Assembly: GCA_937891215.1 (NCBI GenBank)
Contig: CALAEU010000206.1
Span: 1 to 17,446 of the forward strand
Direction: 5' to 3'
DNA length: 17,446 nt
From: an uncultured Clostridia bacterium
GTDB lineage: Bacteria; Bacillota_A; Clostridia; Oscillospirales; Acutalibacteraceae
Translations under genes and position numbers: made by a program
The notes under the pieces: generated by a model
Told to the model about the DNA's origin: nothing
What the model saw: the letters and a program-made list of their open reading frames with translations, nothing else
Databases searched by the model: none
In this document: in pieces, positions 6,826-13,778 of the stretch
Layout: each line of letters opens with the position of its first letter
How positions within the stretch are numbered: position 1 is the stretch's first letter

Positions 6826-6836
6826 AATTTAAAATA

Positions 6837-6866
6837 AAATCCGTGAGAATTTTCTCACGGATTTTT
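6837..6866 (+). terminator. Intrinsic terminator of the ABC importer operon
   Basis: An 11-bp perfect stem AAATCCGTGAG (6837-6847) / CTCACGGATTT (6854-6864) is followed by TTTTTG and further T-rich sequence. It lies 11 bases after the ATPase stop codon. Confidence 0.93.
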
Positions 6867-6881
6867 GTTTTGTTCATATTA

Positions 6882-7024
6882 TGTATTAAGTGAAATTCGC
6901 AATAATCAGGGGCGGTGGTAAATTTGAAATGAGAATTTACCCACAGAATAGCCACCTCGGGCGATTTTGCTTAATATAAAAACCCCTGTCGGTAATAATC
7001 GGCAGGGTTTAGTTTTATTTTTTT
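6882..7024 (+). ncRNA. Candidate structured non-coding RNA ending in its own terminator
   Basis: Bases 6882-6900 pair with 6961-6978 in an 18-bp helix with one bulged base. The three non-Watson-Crick pairs (6883-6977, 6891-6969, 6892-6968) are all G-U when read as plus-strand RNA and would be A-C mismatches on the minus strand. Inside, GGUGG (6914-6918) can pair with CCACC (6952-6956) and UAAAUU (6919-6924) with AAUUUA (6934-6939). An alternative pairs GGUAAAUU with AAUUUACC. A terminator hairpin (6980-7010) starts two bases after the closing helix and is followed by T-runs to 7024. It lies between convergent operons and contains no gene. I do not recognise it as a known family. I found no convincing dedicated promoter in 6867-6881, the weak point of the call. 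Confidence 0.55.
6980..7024. terminator. Bidirectional terminator between ncRNA candidate and minus-strand operon
   Basis: The stem 6980-6991 with 7000-7010 has one bulged C and one U-G wobble. On the plus strand it is followed by TTT-AG-TTTT-A-TTTTTTT. On the minus strand it is followed by TTTTTATATT and lies about 30 bases after the stop of the gene ending at 7041, so it can serve both directions. Confidence 0.8.
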
Positions 7025-7040
7025 ATATCAAAAGGTTTCT

Positions 7041-7802
7041 TTAATAATCATAAATTATAGGAGTACCATTTTCAAGTGAAAACTCAACTGCTTTATAAAG
7101 AATAGCAAAAGCAAATTTTGCAAGAGAAATAGTATCATATTGCTCGTGGTTAGCAATATCTTTAACTGTTCCATCGCTTTCTACTACAGAATCAATCGGA
7201 TAACCCTCTGTTGAAATCCAGCTTAAGATAGTTTCTTTATCAGCTTTCCACTCCAGATTGTTAATTGTTTCAAGCTCATTTTTTAACATTCCAACAGTAG
7301 AAATTATAGCTTCTGTTCCTGTTGGTAAAGAATATTTAAAAATGAACGCATCTTTTATTGGCAACCACCAACCATCTCCATGAAATAAAGAAAAAGCACT
7401 TTTCTGTTCACTAAGGAATTTTTTATATAAAGGATGTTTATAAAGTTCGAAATTTTTATTAACGATTTCTGGTACTGTTTCGTCTGTCATTTTTGCAGAA
7501 ATATAGAGGAGTAAAGCATTTAAAGCATCCCAGTCAGGCTTTTCTGTATAATAAGATGTTTGCTCGTAATCTTCATTCCAGGCAGGAACTTCTCCCAATA
7601 CATCTTTTAAACCAGATAAAATCTTTTGTTGCCAGTTGATAGTGATTTCAAGAGTTTCTTCTGGAGATGGTTTGTCTTCATTGTCTTCATTCCCAACAAT
7701 GTTGTATGTATATCCATTTTTTTCACACCAAACCTGTGTTACTGTTTTCCAGTTGTGTGTGTAATATCGTGTCAGTGTTCCAGTATAAATATCAAGCCCC
7801 AT
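7041..7802 (-). CDS. Uncharacterised 253-residue soluble protein, last gene of the housekeeping operon
   Basis: I do not recognise the family. The protein is soluble, with no signal peptide or membrane span, and is acidic and rich in aromatic residues. It begins MGLDIYTGTLTRYYTHNW and has one Cys near the N-terminus (C26). Notable segments are a Glu/Asp/Pro-rich stretch (~38-50), HGDGWWLPI (~141-149) and a C-terminal helix-rich part ending in NGTPIIYDY. The RBS AAGGAG (7811-7816) overlaps the mtnN stop codon and the gap to mtnN is 12 bases, so it is co-transcribed with mtnN. Its placement may reflect an accessory gene added at the operon end. No function can be assigned. Confidence 0.8.
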   Translation of the reverse strand: MGLDIYTGTLTRYYTHNWKTVTQVWCEKNGYTYNIVGNEDNEDKPSPEETLEITINWQQKILSGLKDVLGEVPAWNEDYEQTSYYTEKPDWDALNALLLYISAKMTDETVPEIVNKNFELYKHPLYKKFLSEQKSAFSLFHGDGWWLPIKDAFIFKYSLPTGTEAIISTVGMLKNELETINNLEWKADKETILSWISTEGYPIDSVVESDGTVKDIANHEQYDTISLAKFAFAILYKAVEFSLENGTPIIYDY

Positions 7803-7814
7803 AAATTTTACTCC

Positions 7815-8495
7815 TTATATGCTTCTAAGCACTTCCAAAATTATGTCCGAAAACGCAGTCAAATCACCATTTAATGAATTTGTATATTCATCTGTTGCAA
7901 CATCGTCTGCGCTGTCAGAAATTTTTCTTATACTTACAAATGGAATTTTACCCAAAAGATAGCAAACAGCAGCCAAAGCACCGCTTTCCATATCAAAAGA
8001 TTTAATATTGAAAAGTTCTTTGTAATTGTCGCGTCTTACTTTGTCTGTTAAGAAAAAGTCGCCTGTACCAAGGTTACCGTGGGTAAATCCATCAATAGCC
8101 TTAACCTTTTGTGCTAAAGCAGAGTCGCATTTATATATGTAATCTTCCTGACCAGGCTTCTGACCTGGGAGTCTGCCAATAGGGGTTAAGTCAAAGTCGC
8201 ATTCAACGCAAGAATCAGAAACAATAATTTCGCCTTTTTTTACACCTGAAACCGCACCACTCCAGCCTGTGTTGATTACGCCATCATATTCACCAAGGGT
8301 AAGGGCTAAAGATGCACCAATAGCCGCATTTACCTTGCCAATACCAAAGCAAACTGCAGTAACTTCGTGATTGTTGTAACTGAAATCAAAAGCAGGCATA
8401 TGCTTTATTTTGTGTTCCTTTTTTACTAAATCGCCTAAAGAATTTTTGCAAGGGTTAAATTCATCAATGTCCGCAATTAAAACAAGATATTTCAT
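7815..8495 (-). CDS. mtnN: 5'-methylthioadenosine/S-adenosylhomocysteine nucleosidase
   Basis: The protein has 226 residues. It is a PNP/UDP phosphorylase-fold nucleosidase that hydrolyses the adenine glycosidic bond of methylthioadenosine and S-adenosylhomocysteine, detoxifying SAM by-products and feeding methionine salvage and autoinducer-2 precursor pathways. Visible motifs: the N-terminal strand with Glu12 (equivalent to catalytic E12 of the E. coli enzyme), FGIGKVNAA (50-58), INTGWSGAV (74-82), DMESGA with Glu170 binding the ribose hydroxyls, and RKISDSADD with Asp194 as the likely general acid. The start at 8495 is chosen because AAAGGAAG lies 7 bases upstream; the in-frame TTG at 8513 lies upstream of that site. 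It follows the TSCPD gene by 21 bases. Related futalosine or purine nucleosidases are a less likely alternative. Confidence 0.85.
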   Translation of the reverse strand: MKYLVLIADIDEFNPCKNSLGDLVKKEHKIKHMPAFDFSYNNHEVTAVCFGIGKVNAAIGASLALTLGEYDGVINTGWSGAVSGVKKGEIIVSDSCVECDFDLTPIGRLPGQKPGQEDYIYKCDSALAQKVKAIDGFTHGNLGTGDFFLTDKVRRDNYKELFNIKSFDMESGALAAVCYLLGKIPFVSIRKISDSADDVATDEYTNSLNGDLTAFSDIILEVLRSI

Positions 8496-8502
8496 ATTTA
8501 AA

Positions 8503-8511
8503 CTTCCTTTC
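8503..8511 (-). promoter_or_regulatory. Ribosome binding site deciding the mtnN start
   Basis: Read on the minus strand, GAAAGGAAG lies 7 bases before the ATG at 8495. It shows that the TTG at 8513, which precedes it, is not the main start. Confidence 0.75.
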
Positions 8512-8516
8512 AATAC

Positions 8517-8765
8517 TTATTGATTTAATGCTTCGTGTAAAGCGTGTGCTAATTGGTCAGGACAAGAAGTAGATTTAAAACCACAGGTGATTCCTGAAAT
8601 AAGTGGTATAACTTCTTCTGCACTTTTACCCTCAACAAGAGCGGAAATACCTTTTAAGTTACCATTGCAACCGCCTTCGAAATTAACATTTTTTACGATG
8701 CCATCTTCTAAATCAAAAGTAATTTTTCTTGAACAAGTACCTTTTGTTTTGTAAGTGTAAGTCAT
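8517..8765 (-). CDS. TSCPD domain-containing protein (TIGR03905-like)
   Basis: The protein has 82 residues and contains the hallmark TSCPDQLA motif (T66-A73). Four cysteines are spaced C11, C33 (GGCNG), C61 (TCGF) and C68 (TSCPD), a pattern suited to metal binding or redox chemistry. Such domains occur alone in Clostridia and at the C-terminus of B12-dependent ribonucleotide reductases; the role of the stand-alone form is not known to me. The start codon overlaps the mfd stop by four bases (ATGA), and the Shine-Dalgarno AAAGGAG is inside the end of mfd, so translation is coupled. The length is complete for the family. Confidence 0.85.
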   Translation of the reverse strand: MTYTYKTKGTCSRKITFDLEDGIVKNVNFEGGCNGNLKGISALVEGKSAEEVIPLISGITCGFKSTSCPDQLAHALHEALNQ

Positions 8766-11700
8766 TTTTTATCTTCTCCTTTGTTTTTATCTTCGTTTTC
8801 TTTTTTCTTCATAACTGTGAGTGCTTCATTTATAGCGTCAACAGGTGATTGTTTTGGTAATATCTTTACCGAAATGTATGGCTTTACACCTGCCGAAACC
8901 ATTATTCTGCCACGCATATATTTACCTAAAAGAGAAACCTTCTGCATATCTATTGATTGGGAATAGAGTAAAACATTGTCTGCTTTCTGACCAATTTCGT
9001 AAATACCAAGTTCTGCCGCAGTGTTTCTTAAAAGAGATATTTTAATAAGACCTTCAACACTCTTTGGTGGGTCACCAAAACGGTCAATAAGTTCATCCAA
9101 TACATCAGATGCGTCATCATCGTTTCTTATATCGGCAATTCGTTTATATATTGCAAGTCTCTGTGGCAGACTTTCTATATATTTTTCAGGGATATGGGCA
9201 TCAATTCTTATATCAATAAGACATTCCTTAGAAAGTGTCTTTGGTGTTTCTCCTTTTTCTTCGCTGACTGCTTCTGAAAGAATTTTCATATACATATCGT
9301 AGCCTACAGTTTCCATATGACCATGTTGTTCTGCACCTAAAAGGTTACCAGCACCGCGTATTTCTAAATCGCGCATAGCTATTTTAAAACCTGAACCGAA
9401 TTCTGTGTATTCTTTAATTGCTTCAAGTCTGCGTGTTGCAACTTCTGAAAGACTTTTGTCTTTTCTGAATGTTAAAAATGCAAAACCGCGTCTTGAAGAA
9501 CGGCCAACGCGACCACGAATCTGATGCAGTTGACTTAAGCCCATATTTTCTGCACTTTCAATAATAAGTGTGTTTGCGTTAGGCACATCAACACCTGTTT
9601 CTATTATTGTTGTACAAACGAGAATGTCAATTTCACCTTCAAGAAGCGAACGCCATATATCAGAAAGCGTATCTTCACTCATTTTACCATGAGCAACACC
9701 GATGTTTGCATCAGGAATCAAATCTTTTATCATCATAGCGGTGCGTTCAATATCTTCAACTTTGTTATGAAGATAATAAACCTGACCACCACGGCGAAGT
9801 TCTTTTTTCATCGCTTCAGCGAGTATTCCCCAGTCATGCTCTAAAACATAAGTCTGTACAGGGAATCTATCCTGTGGTGCTTCTTCTATAACAGACATAT
9901 CACGTATTCCTGACATAGCCATATTCATAGTTCTTGGAATAGGTGTAGCAGAAAGTGTAAGACAGTCAACCTGTGGGTAAAGTTCTTTAAGTTTTTCTTT
10001 CTGTCCTACGCCAAAGCGTTGTTCTTCGTCAACTATTATAAGACCTAAATCACGGAACTCCATATCTTTTGAAATAAGTCTGTGAGTACCAACAATAATA
10101 TCAATAGAACCGCGCTTTAATTTCTTAATGATTTCAGTTTGTTGTTTCGGAGTTCTGAATCGTGATAACATATCTGCATTTATAGGGAAACCCTCAAAAC
10201 GCTTCATTATAGTATTATAATGTTGCAACGCAAGAATTGTTGTTGGTACTAAAATAGCACATTGTTTTCCATCCGCAATACATTTAAATGCAGCACGAAG
10301 TGCTACTTCTGTTTTACCGAAACCAACATCACCACAAAGGAGTCTGTCCATAGGGTGAGGTTTCTGCATATCTTTTTTAATCTCTTCTATGGTGCGGAGC
10401 TGATCTTCAGTTTCTTCAAATTCAAAACGTCTTTCAAAGTCATTTTGCATATCAATATCTTCTGAGAATTGATAACCTTCTGTCTTTAATCGTTTTGAGT
10501 AAAGAGCAATCAACTCTTTTGCCATATTTTTAGCAGATGCCTTTACTCGTGCTTTTGCTTTTTGCCAATCCTGACCACCAAGACGAGAGAGTTTGAGTGT
10601 TTTCTGTTCATCCTTAGGGCCTATATATTTTGAAATTAAGTCAAGTTGTGTAACTGGCACATAAAGTGTGTCGCCTTTTGCATATTTGACTTTAATATAG
10701 TCTTTTATAAGACCGCTTACTTCCATTTTCTGTACGCCTTCAAAAATACCGATTCCGTGTACAGAGTGAACAACATAATCGCCACGGGTTAATTCTTCAA
10801 GACTTCCGATAACATCGGCTGCTTTGAAAGATTTTCTGCGTTTCATATTGGTAGAGTTTGTAACTCTGCCATAAGTGAAAATCATAAATTTTTCAGTAGG
10901 GTAGGTGAAACCGCTTGAAATACCACCACAGGTTACACTTACAGTTTTTTGTGGAAATTCAGCAGGAAGAGTACCTAAATAAATTGCTTTTATATCTTCT
11001 GCTTCTAGTGCTTCTACAAGTCCTTTTGCAGCTTTTTCTGTACCTGCATTTACTATACAGGTTATATTTTTTTTGAGTGCTGGACGCAAATCGTCGAGTA
11101 AAACTGAAAGTGTACCATTCCATATTGGTAACTGTTGCGAATTGAAAGTTGTAAGCGTTCTTACAGGAGTATCAAAACTACCTCTTGGAAGACTGTCAAG
11201 GTAAATTGCTTTACAACTCTCGTAAATACGGAAAAGTTCAGTAATACTGAGGGTTATGCGGTCTAAACCCTTTGTAAGAACACCGTTTTCAAACTGTGCT
11301 TTTATCTCTTCAAGCATCAATTTATGATAATTAGTAGCGCTCTCTTTTACTGCACTTGTTTCGCAAATGTAAAGTAAGTCACCTTTACAAAAATCGAAGA
11401 TGGATGCAGGTTTTTTATATGCTAAATTAAGATATTTGTCTAAAGATGCTATTCTCACACCACTACTCAAAGCATCAATATCTTTTAAAAGATTTTGTTT
11501 TACTTTTACACTGCCTTTGCCAGAAACTGAGTTGTAAAATTCTTCTAACTTTTCTTTCAAGGCTGAATCACTGTCAAAAAGAATTTCTGTTGCAGGCGCA
11601 ATTTCAGTGAATTTTAAAATGTCGGTTCTTCTCTGTGTAGAAGCGTCAAATTCTGAAATGTTATCAATAGAATCACCCCAGAGTTCAATTCTTACTGGCT

Positions 11701-12271
11701 TTTCTGAATTGACAGGGAAGAAGTCAATAATTCCTCCGCGGTGTGCGAATTGACCGGGACCTTCAACAATATCTGCTCTTTTAAAACCTGCAGAAACTAA
11801 TACTGAAATAAGTTCTTCTGATTCAATAGTTGTATTAAGGTCAATGAATTTTGTTTTTTTCTTTAATTCTTCAGGTGGAATTGTAAGTTGTAATGCCGCC
11901 TCAACAGAACATGCAATAACAGAGTAATCATTATTTATAATTTTGCAAAGAGTTTTAATTCTTGCTTGTTCAAACTCTCTTGATTGACCTTCAGAGGAGT
12001 TGAAAGAGTAATCTCTTGCAGGATAAAGATATGCTTTTTTACCATTACCAACAAATTCATTTATATCACTTACAAGTCGTGAAGCAATTGCTTCATTTGG
12101 CAAAATAACAATGGCTCTGCGAGAAGCATCCTCGCAAAGCGAATGTATTAAATGTGCTTTTGGTGACGGTGGAAGTCCTGTGACACCCGAAGGCAACAAA
12201 TCAGCATTTATCGCCTTTAAAAGCTCATTGTATTCAGTTGAATTTTTTAAGAGTTTTGAATAACAGGACAT
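8762..12271 (-). CDS. mfd: Transcription-repair coupling factor Mfd
   Basis: The protein has 1169 residues, the normal Mfd length. It recognises RNA polymerase stalled at lesions, displaces it using ATP, and recruits UvrA. In order: a UvrB-like N-terminal region (to ~470); the CarD-type RNA-polymerase interaction domain (~488-560, GDYVVHSVHGIGIFEG and DTLYVPVTQLDL); a RecG-like SF2 translocase with Walker A GDVGFGKT (~646-654), DEEQ box (~747), SATPIPRT, and motif VI QIRGRVGRSSRRG (~912-925); and the C-terminal autoinhibitory D7 domain. A basic Lys-Glu tail closes it. The start ATG has GAGG 4 bases upstream (12277-12280). It lies 19 bases after pth, the conserved Firmicutes order, and overlaps the TSCPD gene by ATGA. 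No broken motif is seen. Confidence 0.98.
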   Translation of the reverse strand: MSCYSKLLKNSTEYNELLKAINADLLPSGVTGLPPSPKAHLIHSLCEDASRRAIVILPNEAIASRLVSDINEFVGNGKKAYLYPARDYSFNSSEGQSREFEQARIKTLCKIINNDYSVIACSVEAALQLTIPPEELKKKTKFIDLNTTIESEELISVLVSAGFKRADIVEGPGQFAHRGGIIDFFPVNSEKPVRIELWGDSIDNISEFDASTQRRTDILKFTEIAPATEILFDSDSALKEKLEEFYNSVSGKGSVKVKQNLLKDIDALSSGVRIASLDKYLNLAYKKPASIFDFCKGDLLYICETSAVKESATNYHKLMLEEIKAQFENGVLTKGLDRITLSITELFRIYESCKAIYLDSLPRGSFDTPVRTLTTFNSQQLPIWNGTLSVLLDDLRPALKKNITCIVNAGTEKAAKGLVEALEAEDIKAIYLGTLPAEFPQKTVSVTCGGISSGFTYPTEKFMIFTYGRVTNSTNMKRRKSFKAADVIGSLEELTRGDYVVHSVHGIGIFEGVQKMEVSGLIKDYIKVKYAKGDTLYVPVTQLDLISKYIGPKDEQKTLKLSRLGGQDWQKAKARVKASAKNMAKELIALYSKRLKTEGYQFSEDIDMQNDFERRFEFEETEDQLRTIEEIKKDMQKPHPMDRLLCGDVGFGKTEVALRAAFKCIADGKQCAILVPTTILALQHYNTIMKRFEGFPINADMLSRFRTPKQQTEIIKKLKRGSIDIIVGTHRLISKDMEFRDLGLIIVDEEQRFGVGQKEKLKELYPQVDCLTLSATPIPRTMNMAMSGIRDMSVIEEAPQDRFPVQTYVLEHDWGILAEAMKKELRRGGQVYYLHNKVEDIERTAMMIKDLIPDANIGVAHGKMSEDTLSDIWRSLLEGEIDILVCTTIIETGVDVPNANTLIIESAENMGLSQLHQIRGRVGRSSRRGFAFLTFRKDKSLSEVATRRLEAIKEYTEFGSGFKIAMRDLEIRGAGNLLGAEQHGHMETVGYDMYMKILSEAVSEEKGETPKTLSKECLIDIRIDAHIPEKYIESLPQRLAIYKRIADIRNDDDASDVLDELIDRFGDPPKSVEGLIKISLLRNTAAELGIYEIGQKADNVLLYSQSIDMQKVSLLGKYMRGRIMVSAGVKPYISVKILPKQSPVDAINEALTVMKKKENEDKNKGEDKK

Positions 12272-12290
12272 ATTTACCTCGTTTTATATA

Positions 12291-12893
12291 TCAACTGTTG
12301 AATTTTGACATAGCGGCATCAATATCGCCAGTCATCATTATCTTTATTGCATTATACGCATTTTCGCAAGACTCGTTAATGAGTTTTAATTGGTCTTTTG
12401 GGAAAGAACCTAAAACCCAGTCAACTAAATCGTAATCTGGGTGAGGTTTTGCACCTACACCAATTTTTACTCTCGGGAAGTTTTCGCTTCCTAAATGAGC
12501 AATAATGCTTTTAATTCCGTTGTGACCACCGGCAGAACCTTTTCTTCTTATTCTAAGTTTTCCTGGTTCCAATGAAATATCATCATAAATTACAATTATA
12601 TTCTCTGGTGGTATTTTGTAAAATGAAGCACATTCATTAATTGCCTGACCGCTGTTGTTCATCATAGTCTGTGGTTTCATAACAATTACTTTTTTGCTAT
12701 CTATGTAGCACTCACCAATGAGTGCGTGGAATTTAACTTTTTTTATGTCAAGATTTTCTTCTTGTGAAAGTTTATCAATGCACATAAAACCTGCGTTATG
12801 TCTTGTGGTTTCATATTTTTTGCCGGGGTTACCGAGTCCCACAATTAAAAATTCTACATTTCCTGATGATTTTTCTTTCCTGAAATTGAACAT
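12291..12893 (-). CDS. pth: Peptidyl-tRNA hydrolase
   Basis: The protein has 200 residues. It cleaves the ester bond of peptidyl-tRNAs released prematurely from ribosomes, recycling tRNA. The family signature VGLGNPGKKYETTRHNAG is at 18-35, with catalytic His32 and Asn22. QTMMNNSG at 75-82 supplies the substrate-binding Asn. VIYDDISLEPGKLR (101-114) carries the catalytic-partner Asp, and GSAGGHNG (119-126) is the last conserved block. About 14 extra residues precede the usual N-terminus, but no later Met exists before the core. The ATG follows the upstream acetyltransferase stop directly (TAAATG), with AGGAG inside that gene. The pth-mfd arrangement supports the call. Confidence 0.97.
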   Translation of the reverse strand: MFNFRKEKSSGNVEFLIVGLGNPGKKYETTRHNAGFMCIDKLSQEENLDIKKVKFHALIGECYIDSKKVIVMKPQTMMNNSGQAINECASFYKIPPENIIVIYDDISLEPGKLRIRRKGSAGGHNGIKSIIAHLGSENFPRVKIGVGAKPHPDYDLVDWVLGSFPKDQLKLINESCENAYNAIKIMMTGDIDAAMSKFNS

Positions 12894-13586
12894 TTATTTT
12901 ATCTCCTGATGTTGTCTTTTATATGGCTTTTTTATATTTACCCAATTCTCTTTATTCAACTGTCTTGCCCTTGCTACCGAGAGTGCGTTATCGGGAACAT
13001 TTTCTGTAATCGTGCTACCTGCTGCGGTAAAAGCATTTTCACCAATAGTAACAGGTGCAATTAGATTTGTATTACAACCAATAAAAGCACCGTCTTTAAC
13101 AATAGTTCTTGATTTGTTTCTACCGTCATAATTAACAGTAACACATCCACAACCAAAATTCACATTTTTACCGACAGTACTGTCACCAATATATAAAAGG
13201 TGTGGCAATTTACTGTTTTCGTCAACAGTTGAATTTTTAACTTCAACAAAATTACCAATGTGAACATTATCGGCAATTTTACTGGAAGGTCTTATATGAA
13301 CAAACGGACCAGCAGAAACAAAAGAACCAACTTCTGAACTGAAGCATTGTGTGTTGTTGAGTGTGGTATTATTTTTTATTTTACTGTTTTCTATATATGA
13401 GTTCGGTCCAATTATACAGTTTTCATCAATTTCTGTATTGCCAAGAATTACAGTGTTCGGCATAATAACAGTATCTTTTGAAATTTTAACAGTTTTTTCA
13501 ATTATAACAGTCTGAGGGCAAGGTATTATAACGCCACTTTTAATTAAATTCTCACAAACATTTTCACAATTTTTAAAGTTTATCAT
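12894..13586 (-). CDS. Stand-alone GlmU-type glucosamine-1-phosphate acetyltransferase (no uridylyltransferase half)
   Basis: The protein has 230 residues and corresponds only to the C-terminal left-handed beta-helix half of GlmU, which makes N-acetylglucosamine-1-phosphate from acetyl-CoA and glucosamine-1-phosphate for peptidoglycan. Residues matching E. coli active-site positions are all present: R99 (HIRPSS), K117 (VEVK), H129 and Y132 (PHLLYIG), N143 (NVNFG), N152-Y153 (NYDGRNK) and K158. Hexapeptide repeats run from about residue 20 to 200. The first 20 residues resemble the linker before the beta-helix in full GlmU (LIKSGVII). The pyrophosphorylase domain (about 230 residues in usual GlmU) is absent, and the 177 bases upstream show no remnant. 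Partner uridylyltransferase activity must come from another gene if this is the main pathway enzyme. The gene heads the pth-mfd operon; its RBS is weak (GTGAT). Confidence 0.85.
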   Translation of the reverse strand: MINFKNCENVCENLIKSGVIIPCPQTVIIEKTVKISKDTVIMPNTVILGNTEIDENCIIGPNSYIENSKIKNNTTLNNTQCFSSEVGSFVSAGPFVHIRPSSKIADNVHIGNFVEVKNSTVDENSKLPHLLYIGDSTVGKNVNFGCGCVTVNYDGRNKSRTIVKDGAFIGCNTNLIAPVTIGENAFTAAGSTITENVPDNALSVARARQLNKENWVNIKKPYKRQHQEIK

Positions 13587-13701
13587 AATAAATCACACTT
13601 TCAAAGAAATCTACTATAATTTATTATTTCAAAACTACCTTTTAATATAACATAATTTTCATAATTTTTCAATAAATTCATTTTATATTTTCGAGAATAA
13701 A

Positions 13702-13716
13702 ACGAAAATATTTCGT
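13702..13716. promoter_or_regulatory. Dyad ACGAAAATATTTCGT upstream of two-component promoter
   Basis: A perfect 6-bp dyad with a 3-base centre ends 10 bases before the -35 box at 13727. A second overlapping inverted repeat uses TTTTCG at 13688-13693. It could be a regulator site, but AT-rich chance dyads are common here. Confidence 0.3.
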
Positions 13717-13726
13717 GAATTTTATA

Positions 13727-13755
13727 TTGATTTTAATTGAAAAATATTATATAAT
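13727..13755 (+). promoter_or_regulatory. Sigma-A-like promoter for the histidine kinase operon
   Basis: TTGATT (13727-13732), a 17-base spacer, then a perfect TATAAT (13750-13755). Transcription is expected near 13762, leaving only a short leader before the start at 13779. Confidence 0.78.
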
Positions 13756-13765
13756 CAAAGAAAAT

Positions 13766-13770
13766 GGGGG
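13766..13770 (+). promoter_or_regulatory. Ribosome binding site favouring the kinase start at 13779
   Basis: GGGGG precedes ATG 13779 by 8 bases. The in-frame ATG at 13764 would lie upstream of this site and only about two bases from the predicted transcription start, so it would be effectively leaderless. Confidence 0.65.
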
Positions 13771-13778
13771 TATGGGCT

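Noticed and set aside
6882..6978. MITE with terminal inverted repeats
   Set aside because: The mismatches between arms are all wobble pairs in one orientation and the arm runs straight into a terminator, which favours an RNA. No target duplication was found. Kept as an alternative only.
10262..10465. Plus-strand small open frame inside mfd
   Set aside because: Antisense to the conserved Walker A region of mfd; several similar antisense frames at 8781-9302 were rejected for the same reason.
12894..13763. Frameshifted or degraded full-length glmU
   Set aside because: The 177 bases upstream are AT-rich non-coding DNA with no trace of a nucleotidyltransferase motif in any frame I read, and the protein starts cleanly at the domain linker.
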